Shown here piece by piece: positions 25,884 to 34,564 of a DNA stretch of 64,000 bases. Numbering within the stretch: position 1 is the first letter of the stretch; the number at the start of each line of letters is the position of its first letter. The position numbers and the translations under genes are program-made. Origin of the DNA: Desulfosporosinus youngiae DSM 17734 (lineage in GTDB: Bacteria; Bacillota; Desulfitobacteriia; Desulfitobacteriales; Desulfitobacteriaceae); contig NZ_CM001441.1 in NCBI RefSeq assembly GCF_000244895.1, forward strand, positions 1,054,001 to 1,118,000, written 5' to 3'. Under the pieces are notes generated by a model that was not told where the DNA came from, searched no databases, and saw only the letters and a program-made list of their open reading frames with translations.

Positions 25884-28001
25884 ATGCGATATTTCATGGA
25901 CCCCACAGGTTTAGCTATTATAGGAGCCAGCCAGGATTTTAAGACGATAAACGGTAAAATTCTTAAGTATTTATTAAAGCATAACTATCAGGGACAGATT
26001 TATCCAGTCAATCCAAAGTACCAAGAAATTGCCGGGTTGGCTTGTTATGCTTCGGTGGAAGCAATTCCGGAACAAGTCGATTTAGCGCTAATTGCCGTAG
26101 CTGCAGCTCGGGTGCCCGGGATTTTGAAAGATTGCGGTACGAAAGGAATCAAAAGGGCTGTCATCTTTTCGTCAGGTTTTGCTGAAATTGGTGGGGAAGG
26201 AAAGAAGATTCAGGAAGACATTATCAAGGTCGCCCAAGAATTCCGGATGAGGCTGATTGGTCCTAACTGCCTGGGTATCCTGAATACGTCTACCGGGTTG
26301 ATTGCTTCTTTTAGTGCATCGATGGAACTGGATAGCATTAAGACAGGCCCGGTGGCTTTAGTATCTCAGAGTGGGGCAGTTGGTTTTATGCTTTTTAATT
26401 TATTGCAAGAGGCTGGGGTTGGGGTTAACTTTGTTGTCACCACGGGTAACGAAGCGGATGTGACTGCCAGTGAAGGTTTGGACTATGTCGTGGAAAACCC
26501 AAACACGAAAGTTATTCTTACTTATTTGGAAGGGTTAAGAGACGGAGAGTCTTTTAAAAGGACTGCTGAGAAAGCTGCAGAGCTCGGAAAGCCTATTATT
26601 GCTCTGAAAGTCGGGAATTCTGCCAGCGGTCAAAAAGCAGCTGCTACGCATACAGCAGCTTTAACTGGATCCGGGGCAGCTTATAAAAGTTTCTTTGATA
26701 AAATGGGCATTATTCAGGCCAAAGATAGTGATGATGTCATCGATTTAGCCCAGGCCTTCGTGCCGGGAAAATTACCGGAAGGGGCCAGGATAGGGATAGT
26801 AACAATGTCAGGTGGAGTCGGTATTTTGCTGGCTGATCGTTGCGAAGAATGGGGCTTGCAAGTACCACAATTAAGTCAAGCTTTACAGGAAGAAGTAAGT
26901 AAGGTCATCCCAGCCTTTGGTTGTGCTCAAAATCCTGTTGATGTAACTGCCCAATCCTTAAACCAGGGAGAAGAGTTCAAAAAGTGTTTAAAAATCCTTT
27001 TAGCGTCAGATGAACTGGATATGCTGATTGTAGCCATTACTATGGCTACTGGAAAATTGGCCGAAAAGATTGGCCAGGATATAGCCGAAGCGGCTTTGGA
27101 TACAGATAAGCCTCTAGTCGTCAGTTGGAGTGTAGGACAAGTAGCTAAACCGGGATTTGATGTTTTAATAGATGCGGGAATCCCCCTCTACCACTCTCCA
27201 GCCCGGGCAGCTAAAGTTATGGGAGCTTTATACCAATATGCTAATTTTAAACGTGAGTGGAAAACAATTATAGCAGAAGAAATTAACCTAGACAGACAGG
27301 CTAAAATTCAGTGTGCCCTAAGAGAAAGCGGCAAAGCTTTGAGTGAACACGCTACAAAAGAATTATTAGAACTCTATGGGCTCCCAGTGACGAAAGAATA
27401 TGTCACCAAGAGTGTGGAGGAAGCCATAGAAATAGCAGAAAAAATGGGTTACCCAGTTGTCATGAAGATTGATTCTCCTGATATTTTGCATAAAACTGAA
27501 GCTGGGGGAGTTGCCGTAAATATCAGTTCGGCAAAACATGTAGAAGTTAAATTTAATGAAATTATGGAAAAGGCCAGGGCTTATAATCCTCAAGCTAAGG
27601 TCAATGGAATTTTAATACAAGAACAAGTACCTTCAGGGGTGGAGGCAATTATTGGCCTTCAGAGAGATCCGGTTCTAGGCACGCAGATCATGTTTGGTCT
27701 CGGCGGAATCTTTGTGGAAGTGCTTAAAGACGTGGTATTAAAACCAACACCTTTAAGCCGTGAAGATGCTATTGAAGTGTTAAATGAGATCAAAGGTGCT
27801 GCTCTCTTAAACGGGGTCAGGGGCAGACAGGCGGTCGATAAAAAGGCTTTAGTTGAAATCTTGCTTGGTGTCAGTCAGTTAGCGGTAGAGGCTGGTGAAG
27901 ATCTGCTCAGCCTCGATATTAACCCAGTAACAGTTCTTCCTCAAGGTCAAGGTGCAAAGATTTTAGATGGAGTGCTGGTGAGTTCACGAGTGAAGAAATA
28001 G
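25884..28001 (+). CDS. acd: ADP-forming acetate/acyl-CoA ligase, fused alpha-beta
   Basis: This 705-residue protein converts acetyl-CoA (or another acyl-CoA) plus ADP and Pi to the acid plus ATP. From the N-terminus it has a CoA-binding domain (GASQDF), ligase-CoA domains with the phospho-His at H256 in ATHTAALTGS, and a C-terminal ATP-grasp domain (about 480-705; MGYPVVMKIDSPDILHKTEAGGV, in part). ATG 25884 follows AAGGAG; the TTG at 25866 overlaps it. It supplies substrate-level ATP for the pathway in this window. Confidence 0.93.
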   Translation: MRYFMDPTGLAIIGASQDFKTINGKILKYLLKHNYQGQIYPVNPKYQEIAGLACYASVEAIPEQVDLALIAVAAARVPGILKDCGTKGIKRAVIFSSGFAEIGGEGKKIQEDIIKVAQEFRMRLIGPNCLGILNTSTGLIASFSASMELDSIKTGPVALVSQSGAVGFMLFNLLQEAGVGVNFVVTTGNEADVTASEGLDYVVENPNTKVILTYLEGLRDGESFKRTAEKAAELGKPIIALKVGNSASGQKAAATHTAALTGSGAAYKSFFDKMGIIQAKDSDDVIDLAQAFVPGKLPEGARIGIVTMSGGVGILLADRCEEWGLQVPQLSQALQEEVSKVIPAFGCAQNPVDVTAQSLNQGEEFKKCLKILLASDELDMLIVAITMATGKLAEKIGQDIAEAALDTDKPLVVSWSVGQVAKPGFDVLIDAGIPLYHSPARAAKVMGALYQYANFKREWKTIIAEEINLDRQAKIQCALRESGKALSEHATKELLELYGLPVTKEYVTKSVEEAIEIAEKMGYPVVMKIDSPDILHKTEAGGVAVNISSAKHVEVKFNEIMEKARAYNPQAKVNGILIQEQVPSGVEAIIGLQRDPVLGTQIMFGLGGIFVEVLKDVVLKPTPLSREDAIEVLNEIKGAALLNGVRGRQAVDKKALVEILLGVSQLAVEAGEDLLSLDINPVTVLPQGQGAKILDGVLVSSRVKK

Positions 28002-28038
28002 ACAGCAAAAGGGCTGTTTGTAGAGGGGGAAACAGTCA

Positions 28039-28560
28039 ATGCCAAGATTGCCAGTGTTACCTTTAGAGGAAATGCCTGAAAAGACTCGGAAGATGATTTC
28101 AGGCGGAAAGTCTGAATTAAGTGTGCTGAATATTAACAAAATGATGGCTCATGCGGAAAATAGTGCCCGTCACTTTATGCGTTTGGGAAATTCACTGCTA
28201 ACCCAAGCAGAATTTGATGCTCGCCTGCGGGAACTGTCGATTCTTCGAATAGCCAGGTTGTGTGACTCGAAGTATGAGTGGCACCAGCACGAAATATTGG
28301 CCCGGCGGGTTGGCGTACCAGAAGAGCAGATTGATTCTTTAAGGTTAGATGGGGATCGATCAGTATTTAATCATCAGGAACTAGCTGTTCTCAGATACAC
28401 TGAGGAAGTCACAACGAATGTGAAATCCAGCCCAGAGGCTTTTGAGGAACTGGCCAAATTCCTAAGCCACCGGGAGTTAGCAGAATTAACCCTTACTATC
28501 GGATTTTACAACTTGGTTGCCCGATTCCTCGAAAATACAGAGGTGGAAATAGAAAGTTAA
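28039..28560 (+). CDS. Carboxymuconolactone decarboxylase/AhpD-like protein
   Basis: This 173-residue all-helical protein belongs to the CMD family. The core reads EWHQHEILARRVGVPEEQI, with the Glu and His typical of the family but without the AhpD CxxC pair, so a thiol peroxidase-reductase role is unlikely. It follows the acyl-CoA ligase by 37 bp, with GAGGGGG as ribosome site. Similar proteins often accompany aromatic or acyl-CoA degradation genes; the reaction is unknown. Confidence 0.8.
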   Translation: MPRLPVLPLEEMPEKTRKMISGGKSELSVLNINKMMAHAENSARHFMRLGNSLLTQAEFDARLRELSILRIARLCDSKYEWHQHEILARRVGVPEEQIDSLRLDGDRSVFNHQELAVLRYTEEVTTNVKSSPEAFEELAKFLSHRELAELTLTIGFYNLVARFLENTEVEIES

Positions 28561-28740
28561 TAACTATTATATGATCTACTATAGCAAGTATTAGACTCAA
28601 TACTTCTCCAGATAGTCCGATGCCCTTACATACTTCTATAGTTGAAATAGTCGAGATTATTGCAAAGCTCACACAAATTAGCATATAATATCATTGGTAC
28701 ATTAGGAGTAAGGACTTGAGAAATAGATTGGAGCGATTTG

Positions 28741-29187
28741 GTGTCTGGCAAGACCAATGATTTTTTAATTGTCAGTAAAAGTATTTTGCCCGAGGCTATT
28801 TTAAAAACTGCAATGGTAAAAGAACTCCTGGCAAAAGGAGATGCCGATACCATCAATGACGCTGTAGAACGTGTAGGGCTAAGCCGAAGCGCCTATTATA
28901 AATATAAAGATGGTGTGTTCCCGTTTTACGAGGCTAGCCATGAGAGGATTATTACAATTTCTTTAATTCTTGAGAACAAAGCGGGAGTGCTTTCTCACGT
29001 ACTTAACTTCATTGCCTCGGTCAAAGGGAATGTTTTGACAATTAATCAAGGGATTCCTCTGCAGGGAGTTGCCAACGTCTCAATTTCCATTGAAACTGTT
29101 GGTATGGCTGACACACCAGAGAATCTCTTGGCCGGACTTGGGGAAATCATTGGAGTAAGAAAAATTGAAGTCATTGGTCAAACATAG
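28741..29187 (+). CDS. pheB: ACT domain protein of the PheB/UPF0735 family
   Basis: This 148-residue protein has an N-terminal HTH-like part (LSRSAYYKYKDGVFPF) and a C-terminal ACT domain (ISLILENKAGVLSHVLNFIA) that binds amino acids. Length and order match PheB of Bacillus, linked to phenylalanine metabolism. GTG 28741 has GGAG at 7-bp spacing; TTG 28738 is the alternative. It is transcribed alone toward the tRNA. Confidence 0.85.
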   Translation: MSGKTNDFLIVSKSILPEAILKTAMVKELLAKGDADTINDAVERVGLSRSAYYKYKDGVFPFYEASHERIITISLILENKAGVLSHVLNFIASVKGNVLTINQGIPLQGVANVSISIETVGMADTPENLLAGLGEIIGVRKIEVIGQT

Positions 29188-29256
29188 GGTTGCGAATTCA
29201 GAGCGAATATGGTATCCTATAATAGCCTTCGAAAGAGGGTGATGAGTTAGATAAGT

Positions 29257-29333
29257 CGGGGCGTGGCTCAGCTTGGTAGAGCGCTACCTTGGGGTGGTAG
29301 AGGTCGCATGTTCAAATCATGTCGCTCCGACCA
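29257..29333 (+). tRNA. tRNA-Pro (anticodon GGG)
   Basis: This 77-nt cloverleaf has acceptor CGGGGCG/CGCTCCG, anticodon stem CTACC/GGTAG with loop TTGGGGT, T-loop TTCAAAT, discriminator A and encoded CCA (29331-29333). The integrase gene lies 116 bp downstream, so the 3' end is the probable attB/attL core of the prophage. Confidence 0.95.
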
Positions 29334-29355
29334 GTATTCATGCGGATCAGGAGTA

Positions 29356-29406
29356 TTTTTGTTAGGCAAGAAAAAGTATGAATGCCCAACAAATGCCTAA
29401 CAAAAA
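29356..29406. repeat. Candidate integrase arm-type binding repeats in attL
   Basis: AATGCCCAACA (29381-29391) and AATGCCTAACA (29392-29402) are tandem 11-bp repeats with one difference. An inverted copy TGTTAGGCA lies at 29360-29368, and the 13-bp arms 29356-29368/29394-29406 are perfect complements. Position between tRNA and integrase suits arm sites of a tyrosine recombinase. Confidence 0.6.
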
Positions 29407-29430
29407 TAGACCTTTGAAAGGTCTATTTTT
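29402..29430. terminator. Bidirectional terminator after integrase
   Basis: AAAAATAGACCTTT and AAAGGTCTATTTTT are 14-bp perfect arms separated by one base, with A and T runs on both sides. Confidence 0.85.
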
Positions 29431-29448
29431 AGTAAGCTTATCTTACAA

Positions 29449-30564
29449 CTAAGATGATTTTATTTCCTGCTCTTGGAGTTCGATGATTTTAGTATTAATT
29501 TGTTCTTTCTTTTTAACTCCTAGATGCTGGTATATGGCTTTCAAAACTCTAATATCGTGTCCTAGTCGCTCAGCTGCTAAATGATCTAGCACATCATTTT
29601 CGTACAGCCAAGTGGCGTGATAATGCCGAAGAAAGTGCAAACGAGTCTTCGGTATTTTTTTGTCCCTTACGAGCTTTGCAAGGTAGCTGGTGTAGCTGTC
29701 AGGACGCATTGGGAATATTAGCTTATCTTCCTTATCTTTCTTATCTGTTATTTCAACAATTTTTCGCTCTTTCTTTCTTAATGCAAAGCCATCTCGTATG
29801 ACTACTTTTATAAGGTCCATAAGATATGGAGGAGCAGCTACTGCTCGTAATCCGTTCTCTGATTTAGTGGTTTTAATTTGATATTCTCCCTGATCGTTTA
29901 TTACATAAGCCTCATCAATCCTGATAATATTACTCTTAAAGTCTAAGTCATTTGGTTTCAGTGCGAAAATCTCTTCTCTTCTTAAACCACACCAGCCGGC
30001 AAGAAGGATGATGGGTTCATCCCTGGTGCCGCGTACCGAGTCATGAATTGCTCTAAACTTTTCAGGGGTTGGAACGTCTGAATAGTCAACCTTATCTTCC
30101 TTTGGAAGCTTAATTTCCCTCATGGGACTCTTGTTTTTTAGAGCGTCGTAAAGGATAGGCCTGAGGCAAGACATTATTCTACGAGTACTTGTTTGCGATA
30201 TCTTACCAAGAAGTTCATTCTGCAGTTTTTTAATGTGTATTTCCTTTAAATCCTTGAATTTCATTTGCTTAAAAAATGGCCTGAAGTGATTTTTGAGATA
30301 TCCTTTGTATAAAACAGTAACAGTAGGACTATATTGATTGTTATGCATGTCAATCCAATTCTTAATATATTCAGAAATTCTAATGTTATCGACGTAGGTC
30401 AATTCTCCGTCTGCTATTTGTTGCTCAATCTCCCTTGCCGCAGCCTTACATTCTTTCATGGTCGGCTTTGTTACGTACTTGAAAAGTTGCTTACCATCCT
30501 CGTCACGACCTATATAGATCGTTGCCTGATACGTCCCATTGGGGCGTTTTTTTATGCTTGCCAA
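29449..30564 (-). CDS. int: Phage tyrosine recombinase (integrase)
   Basis: This 371-residue protein has an N-terminal arm-binding domain (KKRPNGTYQATIYIG), a SAM-like core-binding domain and a C-terminal catalytic domain. Catalytic residues are visible: Arg in AGWCGLRREEI, HxxR in LHFLRHYHATW, and Tyr in IYQHLG. The TTG start begins one base after the repressor stop and is preceded by GGAGGTG, which lies within the repressor's last codons. It would integrate the phage at tRNA-Pro, and its cotranscription with the repressor links integration to lysogeny. Confidence 0.93.
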   Translation of the reverse strand: MASIKKRPNGTYQATIYIGRDEDGKQLFKYVTKPTMKECKAAAREIEQQIADGELTYVDNIRISEYIKNWIDMHNNQYSPTVTVLYKGYLKNHFRPFFKQMKFKDLKEIHIKKLQNELLGKISQTSTRRIMSCLRPILYDALKNKSPMREIKLPKEDKVDYSDVPTPEKFRAIHDSVRGTRDEPIILLAGWCGLRREEIFALKPNDLDFKSNIIRIDEAYVINDQGEYQIKTTKSENGLRAVAAPPYLMDLIKVVIRDGFALRKKERKIVEITDKKDKEDKLIFPMRPDSYTSYLAKLVRDKKIPKTRLHFLRHYHATWLYENDVLDHLAAERLGHDIRVLKAIYQHLGVKKKEQINTKIIELQEQEIKSS

Positions 30565-31197
30565 TTATCGCACCTCCGAAATATATCGTATAGCTTTTCC
30601 TAGAATCCTGACCTCCTTCATTTCCTTTTTTGTATATATCTGATCGGGGTAGCTTGGGTTTTCTGCCCTTAAAATAACTGCCCCGTTCATTTTATAAACA
30701 CGTTTAAGTGTGGCATTTTCTCCATCAACAAGCACAGCAGCTATTTCTCCTGTTTCGACATCAGGTTGTTGGCGGATGAAAACTATCGAACCATCGAAAA
30801 TATAAGCGCCAGTCATACTATCTCCCTTTACTCGAAGACAAAAATCTACATCAAGGTTTTCTGACACAAATTCATAACCTTCAATATCTTCCTGTGCGGT
30901 TATTGGGACACCTGCAGCTATCGTTCCTAAAATAGGGATCTTTTTAACCACTTCTTTTGCCTCTGGATATTTTGATTCCCCGGCAATGCCCATTAGCCAA
31001 GAAGGACGTACTCCGTATTTTTCTGCAATTGCTTGAACTGTTGGAATCTTTGGGGCCATATCACCAGTAGTGTACCGAGAGATAGCCGATGGACTAAGGT
31101 GTAAGTACTCAGCCAAGCTATATGTAGTATCGTTGTTATCCTTCATAATCTCTAAGAGCCTTTGCCCAAATAAATCTTTGTTAAAATACCCACTCAT
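30565..31197 (-). CDS. CI-like repressor with S24 peptidase domain
   Basis: This 210-residue protein has an N-terminal XRE helix-turn-helix (YSLAEYLHLSPSAISRYTTGD) and a LexA/S24 C-terminal half. The self-cleavage site is likely Ala-Gly in GTIAAGVPI, the serine is in VKGDSMTG, and the lysine in ATLKRVYK. ATG 31197 is preferred; a GTG at 31215 overlaps its own GAAGGGA ribosome site. It keeps lysogeny by blocking the divergent cro promoter and would be inactivated in the SOS response. Confidence 0.93.
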   Translation of the reverse strand: MSGYFNKDLFGQRLLEIMKDNNDTTYSLAEYLHLSPSAISRYTTGDMAPKIPTVQAIAEKYGVRPSWLMGIAGESKYPEAKEVVKKIPILGTIAAGVPITAQEDIEGYEFVSENLDVDFCLRVKGDSMTGAYIFDGSIVFIRQQPDVETGEIAAVLVDGENATLKRVYKMNGAVILRAENPSYPDQIYTKKEMKEVRILGKAIRYISEVR

Positions 31198-31239
31198 TAA
31201 CAACCGTCCCTTCACACTGTTTCCCTGTCAGTTATTATA

Positions 31240-31257
31240 TTTCTAAACGCTTAGAAA
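31240..31257. promoter_or_regulatory. Palindrome in the repressor-cro intergenic region
   Basis: TTTCTAA-ACGC-TTAGAAA is an 18-bp inverted repeat just upstream of the repressor gene. It is a candidate operator for autoregulation, distinct from the TGAGAAACGCAA motif nearby. Confidence 0.5.
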
Positions 31258-31291
31258 AGCAATATTAATGTGCAATTTTTCTTTAAAAATA

Positions 31292-31351
31292 TTGCGAAAC
31301 TCATTGACACTCTTAGACAAGATGTTATAATTTAATTGCTGAGAAACGCAA
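31292..31351 (+). promoter_or_regulatory. Early lytic promoter flanked by two operator copies
   Basis: TTGACA (31304-31309) and TATAAT (31326-31331) with a 16-bp spacer form a strong promoter for cro. TTGCGAAACTCA (31292-31303) abuts the -35, and TGAGAAACGCAA (31340-31351) covers the start region. These share the outer sequence TGAG-N3-CGCAA in opposite orientation and are probable CI/Cro operators. Confidence 0.75.
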
Positions 31352-31375
31352 CGCCAGAAAAAGGGGGGAGACGAA

Positions 31376-31627
31376 ATGGCGAAATACCGAAAATATCCTG
31401 AACTTAATTCATTAAAAGGACGGATCAGAGAGAGAAACACTTCTTATCGTAAGCTTTCGGGGGAAATAGGCATGGCGGTTAATACACTTTCAGATAAATT
31501 GAATGGCTTTTACGCGTTGAGTATTCCTGAAGCGGAAGCTATTGCTATTGTTTTAGATATCCCGCCAGGTCAAATGGATAAATACTTTTTTCCCTCAATG
31601 TTGAGAAACGCAACAAATAGTGCTTGA
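31376..31627 (+). CDS. Cro-like small HTH protein
   Basis: This 83-residue protein has an HTH core (SYRKLSGEIGMAVNTLSDKL) and starts after AAAGGGGGGAG. It is the first gene of the early lytic operon and lies divergent from the repressor, the position of Cro. A third operator-like copy lies in its last codons (31602-31613). Confidence 0.85.
   Translation: MAKYRKYPELNSLKGRIRERNTSYRKLSGEIGMAVNTLSDKLNGFYALSIPEAEAIAIVLDIPPGQMDKYFFPSMLRNATNSA
31602..31613 (+). promoter_or_regulatory. Third operator-like copy TGAGAAACGCAA
   Basis: This is an exact copy of the 12-mer at 31340-31351, located inside the cro 3' end and upstream of the antirepressor gene. It could be a distal operator for looping by the repressor. 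Confidence 0.5.
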
Positions 31628-31665
31628 TTTGTGAAAAGGTTGGTTATTCAAGAGGGGAGGGGCGC

Positions 31666-32304
31666 ATGAGCAAGCTGGTCTTTCTCGAACCGAATTGCCT
31701 TAAGGCAGTACCTTATACGACCTCAAAAGTAATATCTGAATTCACTGGTGTTGGTCACAGACACATTAAAAAGCAAATCTCATTACACAGGCAACAACTA
31801 GAAACCTTTGGACTTTTGGTCGCATATGAGACAGAAAGTACCGGTGGCCGCCCGGAGGAAATTACACAACTTAATGAGCAGCAGGCAACATTACTGGTTA
31901 CATTTTTAAAAAACACGCCTGTTGTCGTGGAATTCAAGACGGAGCTCGTCCGCCAATTCTACCAGATGCGAACCGAACTTCAGATGCGACACCTATGGCG
32001 CGAAGGCATAAAACCCATACGCCGCGAGATGACGGACGTAATCCAAGAAAATCCTGATCACAGCAAATGGGATTTTAAGCTATACACTGACTTGGCCTAC
32101 AAGATCGTAACCAGCAAAACTGCCGCGCAGATACGCAAAGAGCGCGGTGCGCCCAAGAAGGCAAAGGCAATTGAGTACATGACCTCTGACGAAATGGAGC
32201 GTATTGCCAGGCTTACGAACAAGATCAGCGTTTTGCTTGAGCTGGGTAATGATTATTACGCGATCAAGGATATTCTCACCAAGAAGTACCTCAAGTCAGC
32301 CTAA
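31666..32304 (+). CDS. Rha-family phage antirepressor/regulator
   Basis: This 212-residue protein carries the Rha domain in its first half (TSKVISEFTGVGHRHIKKQI, then LNEQQATLLVTFLKNTPVVVEFK, in part, and LVRQFYQMR). The family occurs near the lysogeny switch of many phages. ATG 31666 follows GAGGGGAGGGG; the longer frame from 31624 lacks a ribosome site. The C-terminal half is basic and helical. Confidence 0.87.
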   Translation: MSKLVFLEPNCLKAVPYTTSKVISEFTGVGHRHIKKQISLHRQQLETFGLLVAYETESTGGRPEEITQLNEQQATLLVTFLKNTPVVVEFKTELVRQFYQMRTELQMRHLWREGIKPIRREMTDVIQENPDHSKWDFKLYTDLAYKIVTSKTAAQIRKERGAPKKAKAIEYMTSDEMERIARLTNKISVLLELGNDYYAIKDILTKKYLKSA

Positions 32305-32346
32305 AACCGAAAGGAGCAGATTGCGTAGGAAAGGGGGGGTGAATGA

Positions 32347-32550
32347 GTGAAAGAGGGAGCAGAATTAAAATCTCCTCAAGAGTCTCATATCTGGAACAGC
32401 GACAGTCCAGCACATGAAGCCCGTAAGGAGATTGCAAAAGAGGTTATTCAGCTATTCGCCGGCAAGGGCATGACCTATGACGAGTGTTATAAGGCACTCG
32501 AAGACACCAACGAAGCCCTAATGTACCGGTCTAGGTTTGTGGCTCTTTAG
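32347..32550 (+). CDS. Small early phage protein, 67 residues
   Basis: GTG start after AGGGGGGTGAATGA. The product contains a helical region resembling AKEVIQLFAGKGMTYDECYKAL, typical of short phage proteins with a helical hairpin. Function not recognised. Its 3' end overlaps the convergent gene at 32531-32764 by 20 bp. Confidence 0.6.
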   Translation: MKEGAELKSPQESHIWNSDSPAHEARKEIAKEVIQLFAGKGMTYDECYKALEDTNEALMYRSRFVAL

Positions 32551-32764
32551 GAGTGAGCTTGAACTCAAATTCCCACTTTTGCTCGTACTGTTGATAGTCC
32601 TTAATGAGCTCAAATAATTGATAGGCAACAGTATTGTCGAGTCTTGAGCTACATGCTTGGCAACGGATTTCAAAATTTCGCTGTTGCGCCGCCCTTAATT
32701 GAAGAGCTTTGAAATCCAGAGTCATGGTTGATCCGCAATCACATTTAAACGTCAAATTCATCAT
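32531..32764 (-). CDS. Small zinc-finger-like protein on the opposite strand
   Basis: This 77-residue product has CDCGS near the start and CQAC in the middle, a CxC...CxxC pattern of a zinc knuckle. AAGGAGGTGATA precedes the ATG at 32764, which is a strong reason to accept this minus-strand gene amid plus-strand early genes. Function unknown. Confidence 0.65.
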   Translation of the reverse strand: MMNLTFKCDCGSTMTLDFKALQLRAAQQRNFEIRCQACSSRLDNTVAYQLFELIKDYQQYEQKWEFEFKLTPKEPQT

Positions 32765-32859
32765 TATCACCTCCTTACGTCTGAATTTGGTTAGTCTGAA
32801 TACCTACCAACTTCGACAGAAAAGAGGAGAATCCTGTAACCGAAAGGAGAGAGCAAACC

Positions 32860-33165
32860 ATGCCCCAACTCACAGATCAACAGATCCTGGACTTATTCCA
32901 ACTCAAAGCCATGCCGAAGGTAGGGAGCATTAATATCAGTCAACGACAAGATTACTGTGGTATCCATGTTCACGGCACAACCGATGCCGATATGATGCCG
33001 ATCGTTAAAGCGGTCAAACGCATTGTCGGCGTAGAGGTGCAGTTATCGCCGATCCGAGACGGCCAAAACGGCGAGACTGTACAGTGGCTTAGACACGATA
33101 GCGACGACCTGAGTTTAACGATTTACTCCACGCAGACGTTTGACACACAAAAAATCCCTGCGTAG
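32860..33165 (+). CDS. Hypothetical early phage protein, 101 residues
   Basis: ATG follows GAAAGGAGAGAG. The sequence is soluble and of mixed composition (MPQLTDQQILDLFQLKAMPK), with no motif I recognise. Confidence 0.6.
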   Translation: MPQLTDQQILDLFQLKAMPKVGSINISQRQDYCGIHVHGTTDADMMPIVKAVKRIVGVEVQLSPIRDGQNGETVQWLRHDSDDLSLTIYSTQTFDTQKIPA

Positions 33166-33239
33166 AGCAGGGGGAGTGGTTAAAAGCCCCGACTTTTTAG
33201 AGATGTTTTGGACAAGCACTGCCGTAAAGGAGATACCAG

Positions 33240-33644
33240 ATGGATAAAGTGAGCCGAATCGAAATCCAAGCCACAAAGCACAGCAAAGTCTACGCAAAAA
33301 TTGATGGCTGCAAATTCAGCGTTGGCCTCATCAGCGACATAAACGATATATTCCCAGGGCATAAACCGAAAGACTGTAAACCATTTTACGAAATCGAGTC
33401 TCCTGTCATTAGTAGCGAAATGCCAGAATCCCTATATAGTCTGTTTGCTCAAAGACTTGAAACACCTACGGAATGGATACTTGGCAATGAGCTCGTCGGC
33501 ATAGATGATAAGCCGTACCGAGTGCCGACTTGTCCGACGTGTAAAGAGCCAACTTATGGCGAATCAAAATGTCCATTCTGTGGACAGGCCTTGACCGATC
33601 ACCGCCGCCGGTCCGGGCGGGAGATAGTGTGGGAGAGGGAGTGA
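33240..33644 (+). CDS. Hypothetical phage protein with C-terminal zinc ribbon, 134 residues
   Basis: CPTCKEPTYGESKCPFCG near the C-terminus is a CxxC-x9-CxxC zinc ribbon. AAAGGAG lies about 11 bp before the ATG. The N-terminal 90 residues are not recognised. Confidence 0.65.
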   Translation: MDKVSRIEIQATKHSKVYAKIDGCKFSVGLISDINDIFPGHKPKDCKPFYEIESPVISSEMPESLYSLFAQRLETPTEWILGNELVGIDDKPYRVPTCPTCKEPTYGESKCPFCGQALTDHRRRSGREIVWERE

Positions 33645-33649
33645 AGTCA

Positions 33650-33829
33650 ATGCCAGATCCTAACGATTTTCCCTGCGATATATGCGGCTACACGCTTACA
33701 TCCGAATCTTGTTTCTGCCCCGGGTGCGGGGTGCGACTTTGTCCGGGATGCGCGTTCGAAAATGATTGCGACGAATGGCAAGGGGATAGAGTTGAGAAAG
33801 TAGGTGAAACCCATGGACGAACGATTTAG
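33650..33829 (+). CDS. Small double zinc-knuckle protein, 59 residues
   Basis: CDICG, CPGCG and CPGC motifs show a cysteine-rich zinc-binding protein. ATG 33650, with GAGGGAG upstream, is chosen over the longer frame from 33569, which overlaps the previous gene out of frame. Confidence 0.6.
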   Translation: MPDPNDFPCDICGYTLTSESCFCPGCGVRLCPGCAFENDCDEWQGDRVEKVGETHGRTI

Positions 33830-34103
33830 AGATTGCCCTAAGGAATGCCCACTGGAAGACGCCGTGAACGAAGCCAGAGAAAAGGCCTGTGAAATCATCC
33901 GAAAGCTCGAAGCCGAGAAAGACCGCCTAAAGCTGCAGCTTGAAAATCTCAAAACAGCATGCAAAGAAACTGCTGAAATCCTTGGAGATATGGTTGACGT
34001 GGCGAATGCAACCGGGAGCGCTTATTTGTATCGAAGAGACACCGAAAATGTTTTGAGGGTAATAAAGGCATTGATGCCAGATGAAAGCGAGGTAAAACCA
34101 TGA
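33813..34103 (+). CDS. Hypothetical coiled-coil phage protein, 96 residues
   Basis: Residues 15-55 (NEAREKACEIIRKLEAEKDR and following) form a strongly helical coiled coil. It overlaps the previous and next genes by a few bases (ATGA at 34100), as in a packed phage operon. Confidence 0.6.
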   Translation: MDERFRDCPKECPLEDAVNEAREKACEIIRKLEAEKDRLKLQLENLKTACKETAEILGDMVDVANATGSAYLYRRDTENVLRVIKALMPDESEVKP

Positions 34104-34282
34104 AACCAAGCCTAGCAGAACTCATGCTCATGTCTAGCCTAGTCGAGCCATACGGCACAAGGGCAAGACTCAATAGCGAGCCTGTAAGCACCAAGCCCCG
34201 CAGCCTAACCGGTAAGCAGTGGGCAAGCCTCAAGGCCCGGCGCAGGATGGCACGGGAGTCACGGAAGCGGAATAGGGAGTGA
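34100..34282 (+). CDS. Small basic phage protein, 60 residues
   Basis: Overlaps the previous stop by ATGA. The C-terminal half is very rich in Arg and Lys (KARRRMARESRKRNRE), suggesting nucleic acid binding. Not recognised. Confidence 0.5.
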   Translation: MKPSLAELMLMSSLVEPYGTRARLNSEPVSTKPRSLTGKQWASLKARRRMARESRKRNRE

Positions 34283-34291
34283 GGTAAGCAA

Positions 34292-34552
34292 ATGATTAAG
34301 GTTTATCGCCTAGATACCGGTGATGCAAAAATGTGGGCAGCAGCGGAATCCATTGTGGGGGCATCTATGCTAATGCTCGACACCTACGACAATGCATTTC
34401 TCGAAGAGGGATTCGAAATAAAACCGGTTCCAGATGAAGAAATAGACGAAAATGATGTCCACGATGAGACAACAGGTCAAATGACTTCATGGAAATCAAT
34501 CATTGAGGAACCTGGTCGAAAATTCCCTTGCATTATTGGCGAATCTGATTAG
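34292..34552 (+). CDS. Hypothetical phage protein, 86 residues
   Basis: Acidic small protein starting MIKVYRLDTGDAKMWAAAES. GAGGTAAGC precedes the ATG. No motif recognised. Confidence 0.55.
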   Translation: MIKVYRLDTGDAKMWAAAESIVGASMLMLDTYDNAFLEEGFEIKPVPDEEIDENDVHDETTGQMTSWKSIIEEPGRKFPCIIGESD

Positions 34553-34564
34553 CGAGGTGAAACC

